This document shows, piece after piece, positions 17,988 through 26,819 of a DNA stretch of 26,819 nucleotides; the first letter of the stretch is position 1, and every line of letters begins with the position of its first letter. This DNA comes from Hymenopellis radicata (lineage: Eukaryota; Basidiomycota; Agaricomycetes; Agaricales; Physalacriaceae): assembly GCA_015501595.1 (NCBI GenBank), contig JADNRX010000677.1:1-26819 (forward strand), read 5' to 3'. Under the pieces are notes generated by a model that did no database searches, had not been told where the DNA came from, and worked only from the letters and a program-made list of their open reading frames with translations. Position numbers and translations under genes: made by a program.

Positions 17988-20900
17988 CTAGATATCACGA
18001 AGCACACTCAACACCATCTGCAGTGTTTCTACATCCATTCCCCCTTCTTCAATCAACGACGCTCCCAAAGACTGCTTCACGCCATCCCGACACGACAAGG
18101 GATCGTCCAAGGGACTCAAGTGAATCGACTTCGCCGCATTTTCAATCCTACCCGCCATAGAGTCCAAGAGCAACATCAACTCAGTGCCAGACATGTTGTC
18201 GTTCATCGCAGGTAGCAGGATATTGGGATTGCCATAGAGGAACCGTGAATCCTCCTCAGCGTCATCCCCATGCTTCTTGTCCTCCTCCTTGCGAAATATA
18301 CGCGACGTCGAGAGGGCCTCGAGACGAAGGCAAAGCATCCCGAGTTGTCGCATCTGTTCCATGCTAAACTGCACCCTGGAACCGGACGAACTAGCTGGCT
18401 TAGCTCGGAGCTCCTTCCGCCCTTCGAGCTCGGAAGGATATATCGTGGAGAGATTGAGCGTGGTCTCTAGTCCCTTCAACTTCACTTCTCCTACGGGGAC
18501 AACCACCATCCCGATACGTCGCACGGCCTCCAGCGCTTCGTAACTGTGGGAATCCAATGCATCATCAACTTCTCCATCCGAGTCTAAGGCCTTCAATGAC
18601 TGCAACTCCTTAATCACGTCTGAGCTGACTTGGATCTGACCTCCCGCGGCACTTTGTTCAATTCGTGCGACTCGGTTGACCATCGGACCATAGTAATCCA
18701 TTCGATGGGTGATGGGGTCGACTTCGCAAATTGGATCTCCGCAATGCACTCCCATCCGCACAGACATTCCACGAGCAATCAAACGCCCTTGGCTGTCGTG
18801 GACAGGCTTCCCGTCGTCGCACTCCAAAAGTTCCAGAGGCCAGTCTCCTTGCAGCAGCTCCAACTGTATCGTTAAACACCACCACAACGCCGCCACCGTA
18901 GATTGGAACGATATCACAAACGCATCACCTTCTGTTTTGACTTCGTAGCCACCGCATAGCCGGAGTTTGCGTCGAAGGATGTTATGATGTGCAGCCAGCC
19001 CAAGCCTCATGCCCGGATTGACCTCCCACAAACCAGTGGAATTGACGATATCGGTGAAGACCATGGTAATATGGCCAGTCGGGGCTGCTATTTCCTTCTC
19101 CAATCGCGCCAGACCAGTGTCAAGAACACCATCACGTCGCCGTCGTCTTGGAAGAAGGGTGTCAATGGCCGACTCCAGAGTGGCTTGCCGGGGTCGCTGC
19201 GGTGTGAACAGTTCAGCGACCGAGATAACCATGATCATCGTGCTACCTTCCGCGCCATAGCTGATCGCAAAGTCACGCAACTTTTGAGCGGCGCGCATAA
19301 CATCGGGTCGCTCCCCGCGAGCGATGTCGACGGCCGTTTGGTAAGAAACGTAGTCCCACAATCCGCGGTTGGCAATGATGACAAACTCATCAAGCTCCGT
19401 CAAGTCCCACGTATGCACATCTGGTCGGGCGATGAGGGAGTAGAGGTGGAAGAATCCAAATGACCGCGACAGATCAATCTCATCGTTGACGAGGCCTGGT
19501 GGAGATATCCAGCCCTCGGCCATTCGGATACGCCGCATTTCTTCTCGATCATACGGATCATGCTTTACCGATAGCAAATAGGCTGTAGCCTTCCGCGACA
19601 CAACCGCGAGCGCATTTCCAGCATTGGCGACGTACATCTTCTTGCCAGCTATGTAGACAGCGATGCCCGAAGCACCACTGCGCGCGAGCAAAGCGTCACT
19701 CTGGATGGAGCCGAGACTTGTGGTAGAACCAGCCGAAAGTTTTCTGTCCGTCGAAGAAAACAAGGTGTCGTGCAACTTGTGATTCAGCTTCAAGAAAGTG
19801 CGACGCATAGCATCAGGGACATCTTCTCCGTCCTTGAGTCCCTTCAGCTCCGCAGCGAAAACGTCGATGAAGCCGTCATGAAGGAACTTCGCCAACCGGT
19901 TGGAACTAGCGCCGGTGGCTAACGCCTTGGGTGGATGGGCTCTGCCGAACATCGCGAACACCTTCTCGCCTGGCCGTTCTGGGAACTCGTGAACAAGATC
20001 GAGCATGTTCAAGTGCTCATTCTTGCCCAACGTGTCGGCAATCCCGTACCCCAGACCGCTGACCGTTGATGTTCGAACACGGCGGTCATCGTTCTCATCC
20101 GGGATATCGATGCTGGCGTGCACACCGGTGGTGGTGATCGTGACATCCATCAGCCCTAACACACGGAGTTGCGTCAGGTCTGTGAAGCCGGCCAGCGACT
20201 GGCGACTGATCCAGGACATGTCCCGGCTTTGGCGTGGGTCTGGTGGAAGCTTTGTATCGGATTTGATCTGCAGACGCTTGTTCCCGGACATGTTGAGATA
20301 CTTGAGATTCTTGTTGAAATTCCTGTGCGAAAAATTCAATCACTGCGACCCAGAGAGAAGAGCGATTAGACTCACCAATTCCAATCAAACTCCCAGTTGT
20401 TGATATTGTATCTCAACTGATTACTCCCAACGTCCAAAGTCATCAACGATTTCACTTTCCCCAACTCCTGAGGCAGCGTCTGAAGCTTGTTCCCATTCAA
20501 GAACAACACTGAAAGCTTCGTAAGTTTCGGCAAATCCTCCGTCGGTAACGCCGTCAAGTCGTTTCCACTAAGATAGAGCTCCTCGAGTTTGCCAAAATAT
20601 TTGAAGAACGTATTTGGTAATTCCTGGATCTGATTGAAGGATAGGTTCAAAAACGCGTAGTTCCTTGAAAATGACTAGGGCCGATAAAATCTCGTCCGTG
20701 AAGAGATTCTCCCCAAGATATAGCTTCTCCAAAGAATACGCAAGAGGCGGCATCCCGCGCGAATGCGTAAGAGACGCTGCAGAAGCCTTTCTTTCGGACA
20801 TGATAGAAATGTCGCCCACGGACCCAGTCGAGCGAAGCGAGGAAGGTTCATGCCATACAGTGAGTAGATTTTGAAGTCAGGTTGATCTTCAACAACGACG

Positions 20901-23768
20901 CACACTGCCACAGCGAATCTGGAATCTCCGTAAGGTGGTTATTATGCGCATCAAGGGTTTCCAGCTTCTGCAGCAGGCCGATCGAATTGGGAAGGGCGGT
21001 GAGTGAATTGTCTGCACACGATAAACTCTCGAGCCATTGCAACTCGCTCAGAGTCTCCGGGATTGATTGGAACTTGTTATGGTCCAGATTAACGCAGCGT
21101 AGGGATGGCAGGTAGTATAGGACCTTCTCGTCAAGGACGGAAAGTTTGGAGTGGGACAAATCCAACGAGGTTAGGGCGTACGCGAAAGGGTCATCGGGAT
21201 TGGGCCGTAACGAGAAGATGGTGATCGCGTTATGGGATGCATCAAGGGAGACTAGCTGCGGACCCAGACATATCTCTAGCGCATGAACACTGTTGTGGTC
21301 TGCGCTCAGTTTTCTCCAGCCGCGGTAACATACAAATGACAGTGAGGTCTATCACTTGGTTCCGCCTACAGTCAAATTGTCGAAGATTGACCAGCTTTTT
21401 GCACTCGTGAGGAATCTTGGAGACCTGATTGTCGACGATGATCAGCCTTTCTAGATTACGCAGTTGACCAATCTCCTCGGGAATTTGGGAAATGTAGTTG
21501 AACGAAATATCCAGATCCTTGAGATTCTCGAGTTCGCAGACTGTGAGAGGGAATTCGACAAATTGGTTGTTGGAGATGTTGAGTGTCGAGAGATTGCGAA
21601 GGCGCGGGAAGTACCAGGGCAGCTTGTCTATCCGGTTGTTCTGCACGTAAAGGTACTGCAGCTCTGGGATATAGTCAAGATGTGCGTCGTCCAAATCGGT
21701 GATACGATTACACGATAAATCGAGTCGATGGAGGGAGAGACTGTCCCGCACGCTATGAGGAACCTTCTTCATTGCCATGTGCGACAATCGAAGTTCGCGT
21801 AAGGTCGTGCAATCTTGAATGAAATCAAGAGGGATCTCCAACATGGGATTTCGCGACAAGTAGAGGGAAATGATAGACTCGGCATGCTTGTGCAATTCCA
21901 CCGGAATAGCTCGTAACCCTCGAGAGGACAGATCGACGTATTCGTAGTTTTCGAGTACAATGTTTTTCTCCTGTTGGGCAATTAGTGCCGCGGAAAAAAC
22001 AGCATAATTCAAAAAGACTTACAGCGGTGCCGAGAACCTCGCTTTGTACACGAAACGTAACACGAACGATATTCCCATAAGCCCGCAATTTCCTCTATGC
22101 CGTCCGTTGGATCGTATCCGGCCTGGAGCAACCGACGTTTTACGATTTCTGCCGGCTTTTCCGTTGGACCCAGCACACGTTCTACACTAACATCAGCTAA
22201 GCAAAACCAACAACTTTGAAGGTGACACACCTCGTCTTCTTTCTTGAGGTAAAGCCTATGAGTTTCCCTCTCCGCGCCCTTGAGAATTTTTTGGTTCAGC
22301 TTGGGCATTAAGGCGGCTACAGTGACATTGAAGGATACAGAGATTATGTGGTATTTATGATTCGCCAGATATATTCGGATTTTCCAGTTATTGCCGGGGG
22401 CTCTGAAGACAAAGAGGGAGCTGTGGTGCTCGCGAACGACGGCTTGCTGCCCATGCGATTCCGGTTCCGATGAGGATTCAAACTGTGGGGAAGTCTGGCA
22501 TCGATGTTGTGACGAAGGGAGTCATTGCTGCTAGTGATCGACGTGACAGATGAAGATGGTCGAGGGACGGAGGCTGGGGCAGGAGTCACACTCGTGTCCT
22601 CCGCACCACTCGAGTACTCCTCATTGGGCTCCTCACTCTCAGGCTGAACAGCCCAGCTTTCCGGTGCAACCCAGGAGGGAATATTTGGATCATCAGACAC
22701 TTCTACGGGTCGTATCGAGTTGCCAGGAAGAGAGACTGAATGCGCAGTGATCGTTTTCGGCGACACCGTGTTACCGTTGAGACGGCTCGAGGCGGTGAGA
22801 GAAGTGCTACGAGTAGGATATGATGATGGGACCTGTTTAAACGGATTCCTGAAATCAGGAGCCGTTGCGATGTGTGAATGTATACTGTGGTCGGAGGAAT
22901 GACTTGGTGAATGGCTAGAATAAGACGGAAAGTGGTGACTGCTAGTCGGAGAGGTTGGTGAGCCCGATCCATTGCGCTGCAGAACTTTCGTATCTACAAT
23001 GCCTTCCAGGTCCTCGAAGTTGGTGTCAAGACGAAGTTCATCATCTTTGGGTGGAGGCGTTGGCGGTGGTTCTGAGGGTTCGAGCAAGTCTCTTTTCCTC
23101 CGCCTACGCTTTGAATCCTGCTTCGGAGAAATTGAAACAGGTTGAGGGGAGGGTGAACGCCGAGGAAGTGATGAAGAAGGGAGGAAAGCCGCATAGTCAG
23201 GTAATGGTACTGGGCGCAGCGAAGGATGTTCCTGGTCATCGGAACGAAGTCCTGCCTTGGAGCGCTTTGGACGAATAAGACTCTGGAACATGGACGACTT
23301 TGACTTTCGCAATTGGGGGATATGTAAGGTGGAGTCGGATGGGGTACTCTCGTAGATGCTCATACTGGAGCTTGAGCCGTCTGGGATGCTTAACGTGCTC
23401 TGTGATTCCGAGCCGCGACTGGGCCGATGGGAAAGGCTACCATGGAGAGGTTGAGGGAAGGAAGGGAAGGGAAAGACGGCTTGTGAAAGCGGGTCTTTGA
23501 GCGAGGAGAAGGCTATAAGACAGGGCGATATCAGCGTCAATCAAACCAGGTCGATGTAAAGAATAAACAGAACGCGCAATGACAGGCCGTCATGACGGAC
23601 GGCAGTGAAGAAGGAGGTATGAGCAGAGATACTCACTGGTTCTGCCCAAGGAGCAATATCTGCATCTCTTGTGTGAATGAATCCATCCTCCTGCGCCATG
23701 ATGATGGCCTGCCCGTTAACATCGACAGCGTCCTCCAACAAAGGCATCACTTCAATTGTGGCAGACAT
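17988..23768 (-). CDS. CYR1: Fungal adenylate cyclase (RA, LRR, PP2C-like and class III cyclase domains)
   Basis: Makes cAMP from ATP in the Ras/G-protein to PKA pathway that controls growth and morphogenesis. In order: a Ser/Pro-rich N-terminus (23540-22400, with DDPNIPSWVAPESWAV), a Ras-associating domain (about 22395-22030: NWKIRIYLANHKYH, ETHRLYLKKEDE, VLGPTEKPAEIVKRRL), about twenty leucine-rich repeats (21970-20200), a PP2C-like domain (about 19990-19230, without an obvious DGHGG), and the cyclase domain (about 19085-18545) with FTDIVNST (Asp 19052-19050), KTEGDAF (Asp 18926-18924) and NRVARIEQSA. The last 783 codons (20339-17988) are unbroken. Introns include 21971-22022 and 20323-20375. 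Six homopolymer indels break the N-terminal half (22396-22400, 22082-22084, 22043-22045, 21310-21313, 20869-20872, 20649-20653); homology resumes each time. A first exon at 23768-23637 is plausible (MSATIEVMPLLEDA), but its phase misses the next exon by one base. Confidence 0.93.
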
Positions 23769-24798
23769 TTTGTAAATGATGCTGCCTTTTATTGGTCAGG
23801 TTTTGCCGAACGTGAAATCGAGGAAAGCTTGAAAGAGAACAAAGACAAATGATTGCAACTGGTTGCCGTCAGGCAGGTCTCTTCATTTCCCGGGTTGTCT
23901 CCGTATGGATCCAATTACTTGGCCGGTTGAAAACAGGCTATAGGCGCGACAGGTGGCGCAAGCGGAGAGAATGACCGGAGAAGGAGAGTCGAAGATGGTC
24001 GGCAACTCGAATACTGTCCCGATTTGGATGACGCTTGACAGGTGCACAGCTCGTTGCCACCATCTTTCCAGTTATTCTCCTACTACATACAGTATTGCTT
24101 TCTTCGATACTTGGCTACCGTAACAGTCGAACGCCAGGTCGCCCATCAGAACCTCACCAACCTGGGATTATACCCCACGGTGCAGGACACCTCAATATCG
24201 ACGTTAAGGTTTGTATGGTTATTCTCTCACAGAATAATCTATGTTGGTGCCTACTTCGTGTGCATTCCCGTTCAACTGAGCCTCATGCATCAGCATTGAT
24301 CCTAGTTGCTTACACAGTCCGTTACTTCAATAAACGGGAGCCTCTCATTGTCCTGATTCTTCGATCCGAGCCTTTTGCGTCTGTATTCGTTCTCAATCGA
24401 GAGAACATCTGTCATCGACGTCAAGAACAGAGTAAGCATACACGAGTATCTGGTCCTTTCAGACTTCACAAACCGTTAAGCTGGCGGTAATTGATGCACA
24501 GGAGTTTCCTTTTAGTCTGCCTATTCCATGACGAACTTGTTACCGGTCATGACGCATATGTATCCAATAGACTGTTTACAAAAAGTCCTTGCCGCCTGAG
24601 GCTTAGTCGACGAGCTTTTCAATGTGACCCAAATCTTTCAATGATGCCAGGCACAGATGAAGGCGGGTATTGCCTGTTATATCCGGTTCGGACCCAGTTC
24701 GGACCGTTCGGCGAAAACGAATTTTGTTCATTCTTTTCACCAACTCTTTCGAGACTCTTTGCCTTTATTCGACATTCCCAGTGGTGCCTAGCTGAGAA
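23769..24798. other. Intergenic between the divergent cyclase and helicase genes
   Basis: About 1 kb separates the two start codons. Open stretches at 24035-24490 and 24042-24299 contain hydrophobic runs but have no ATG and match nothing I recognise. The region should hold both promoters. A small intron-containing gene cannot be excluded. Confidence 0.5.
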
Positions 24799-26819
24799 AT
24801 GCCAGCGCTGGAGGTCAAACGGCCTATCCGTCTCGCCAACCCGAAAACTTTGGAACAACTGCGAAAACCTGAGGTCAAGAAACCTGACCAAAGTGCGATA
24901 TGTTGATATCGACGACTTCGAAGATCAGAACTGCAAGAAAAGACCGTTGGAGGTCAACGGGATAAACGGGCACGGTCAGGGAAAACAGCACGGCAATGGA
25001 CGTTTTAAACGGCCTCGGACATCTATCACGAACGGATCGAGTTCGTCACAGGTTTCCAGAGCGGGCCACCGTTGAACGGTACGCTTAACGGAAAACACCA
25101 GACTACCTCTGTGCCTTCGGAGATCTGGGAGCAGCGACAGAATCTACCTATCGCGAAAGGTGCGTTTCCAACTCTACCTTGATGCATGGACTCATGGATT
25201 AAATCCAGGCAAGGACGCTATCGTCGAGGAGATTCGTAGAAACGATTACTGTCCTCATCGGAGAAACGGGCTCAGGAAAGACAACTCGTATGTTGAACTT
25301 AACACTCTGCCGCACTCGTTCTCAATTGCGCCATGCCCAGAGATTCCTCAGTATCTATTGGAGTCGGGGCTCGCTGGATCTGGAACTATTGCTGTCACCC
25401 AACCGCGGCGAGTTGCTGCCACGTCCCTCGCTACTCGCGTAGCCACCGAGCAAGGTACCAGCCTTGGGAAACTTGTTGGATATTCGGTCCGATTCGATGA
25501 GCGGACAAGCGCAGCTACGCGTATCAAGTACATGACCGACGGAATGATTGCACGCGAGCTGCTTTCAGATCCGCTACTCAGCAAATACAGTGTCGTAATC
25601 GTGGACGAAGCCCACGAAAGGAACGTCACGACTGACATCTTACTTTCAAATCTGAAGACGATTCTTGCGAAGCGAAATGCGTCTCCGGAAGTCAACGGGA
25701 AGGGCAAGGGCAAGGATTCCTCCAATCCTTTAAAAGTAGTTGTAATGAGCGCCACTCTTGACGCGGAGAAGTTTAGTGGTTTCTTCTTGGGGTGTGTTTT
25801 CATTACCAGCCCGCCTTCTCTCACGTTAACATTCTGCAGCGCAAAAATACTCTATGTCAAAGGCAGACAACATCCAGTCAAGATATACCACTCAGCGAAG
25901 GAGCAAATAGATTACCTGGATGGCGCTCTAACAACGTTCTTCCAAATTCACACTGATCAACCATCTGGAGATGTTCTTATATTTTTACCGGGTAAGCATT
26001 CGCAATTCCATCCCATTCAATCTCATTTCGCTGCAGGTCAGGATGATATTGAAAGTTTACAAAAGTCCATACAGGGCTTAGCACGCCGTCTACCACCGGA
26101 CGGAAGAATGTCGGTATCCTTTTGCTTCGCTTCCTTCAATCTCTTACTCTCATCCACAGGTGTTAGTTTGCACCATGTACGCAGCTCAAGCGTCAGGGCA
26201 GAACTCTCAAGTCTTCATCTCAGCTCCAGCCAACACACGAAAGTGCATATTGGCAACGAACATCGCCGAAACCTCAATAACCATACCAGGTGTCAAGTAT
26301 GTCATTGATACCGGCAAATGCAAAGAAAAGTGGTATTTTGCCAGCACCACGGGTGGTGCGTGTGTTTGTTTTGTGAACTTGGTTCTTGTTTAACCAGAGA
26401 TGCAGGTATGAATACACTCGTGACACGAGATATATCGCAATCCTCTGCTCTGCAGAGGGCCGGGCGTGCAGGACGAGAGGTATCGTTAGTTTCGTTGCAG
26501 TGTGGTTCGTCTCTAACGAATGCTCAGGGGACAGGTTACTGCTATCGTCTATACACGGAAGAGTCATTTCAAAAGATGGCAACATCGGCGCAACCCGAAA
26601 TATTACGCTGCTCATTAGCATCCAGTTTCCTGGAGCTGAAATGCATCGGTCAAAACCTCGAGTCCATGGATTTAATGGACAAGCCTGACACTGAGACCTG
26701 TAAGATTTTCCTTCTTGTCTTGGACTTCTGTCTTATCCTCTTTCCAGTGGTATCAGCGGGAAAAACTCTTTACATGCTTGGCGCGTTAAGCATGGAGAAG
26801 GAACTTACCCCGATAGACG
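24799..26819 (+). CDS. DHX33: DEAH-box RNA helicase, DHX33/Dhr2-like, 3' end outside the window
   Basis: Superfamily 2 ATP-dependent RNA helicase; yeast Dhr2 and animal DHX33 act in ribosome biogenesis. ATG 24799 was chosen because MPALEVKRPIRLANPKTLEQ fits the N-terminus I expect for this family. A polar nuclear-type segment follows (KKRPLE, FKRPRTS), then motif I GETGSGKTTQ, Ia TQPRRVAA, II DEAH (about 25607), III MSATLD, IV LIFLPGQDD, V TNIAETSITIPG and VI QRAGRAGRE. GRQHPV and FFQIHTDQPSGD point to DHX33/Dhr2 rather than Prp22 or Prp43. Introns: 25160-25208, 25288-25340, 25792-25839, 25992-26036, 26114-26159, 26356-26405, 26480-26527 and 26700-26747, all in phase. Three single-base shifts lie near the start: about 24894, the TTT at 25053-25055, and an extra T at about 25228 just before motif I. 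The gene leaves the window within the domain after motif VI (TLYMLGALSMEKELTPI). Confidence 0.9.

Noticed and set aside
22200..22243. 44-nt GTGTGT..GTTAG intron in the Ras-associating domain
   Set aside because: It would put the next conserved block (ERVLGPTEKP) out of phase; the frame is open through it, so neither choice is settled and it is not listed.
20650..22400. Programmed frameshifting or tiny introns in the adenylate cyclase
   Set aside because: Six shifts of mixed sign in plain homopolymers, with no slippery heptamers, fit sequencing error better than recoding; no GT..AG stretch of plausible length explains them.
24035..24490. 151-codon plus-strand open stretch with hydrophobic segments
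   Set aside because: No ATG in frame and no recognisable family; better treated as promoter DNA of the cyclase/helicase pair.
1..26819. CRISPR arrays, tRNA or rRNA genes, secondary-metabolite cluster, LTRs
   Set aside because: No spaced direct repeats, no cloverleaf noticed by eye, no biosynthetic core enzyme and no paired LTRs were seen; a tRNA scan was not possible here.

Overview
The window looks like nuclear DNA of a basidiomycete, probably an Agaricomycete. Genes are dense and cut by many short introns (45-60 nt, GT..YAG). The recognisable proteins are fungal: a Ras-associating leucine-rich-repeat adenylate cyclase, Atg22, Pns1, HYPK, a DHX33/Dhr2-type helicase, and a conserved Ser/Pro-rich protein. 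A degenerate non-LTR retrotransposon of a type I associate with mushroom genomes is also present. No family was confirmed by a search; all calls come from reading the sequence.

Layout. 1-1903 (+): 3' part of a Ser/Pro-rich gene, broken by many single-base frame changes. About 2.2-8.04 kb (+): a LINE-type element with ORF1 (coiled coil plus RRM-like fold) and ORF2 in the order endonuclease, RNase H, reverse transcriptase, ending in a short TCTA tail 23 bp from the stop codon of the next gene. 8063-9167 (-): six-exon short-chain dehydrogenase. 9750-12001 (-): PNS1, a choline-transporter-like membrane protein in 13 exons. 12109-12256: a small inverted-repeat element with TA target duplication (MITE). 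13108-15385 (-): ATG22 in 14 exons, some only 14-20 nt. 15663-16044 (+): HYPK-like NatA chaperone, sharing a short divergent promoter with ATG22. 16521-17663 (+): coiled-coil protein of unknown role. 17988-23768 (-): adenylate cyclase. 24799 to the right edge (+): DEAH-box RNA helicase, truncated by the window.

Most notable is the retrotransposon. ORF2 has no AUG before its endonuclease domain. The last codons of ORF1 form a textbook -1 slippery heptamer (G GGA AAC, then TAG) that leads straight into the ORF2 frame, with a GC-rich hairpin just after it. The RT frame is interrupted by a 47-nt intron-like insert flanked by AGGT repeats. The copy also carries a 16-bp tandem duplication and a probable internal deletion, so it is not itself functional.

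A second theme is single-base indels, mostly in homopolymers, that break the first gene, PNS1, the N-terminal half of the cyclase and the start of the helicase. ATG22, HYPK, the dehydrogenase and the coiled-coil gene are perfectly in frame. Local consensus errors in the assembly are the likeliest cause, so these genes should be read as probably intact. The cellular genes have unrelated roles (cAMP signalling, vacuolar efflux, N-terminal acetylation, ribosome biogenesis); nothing suggests a metabolic cluster.
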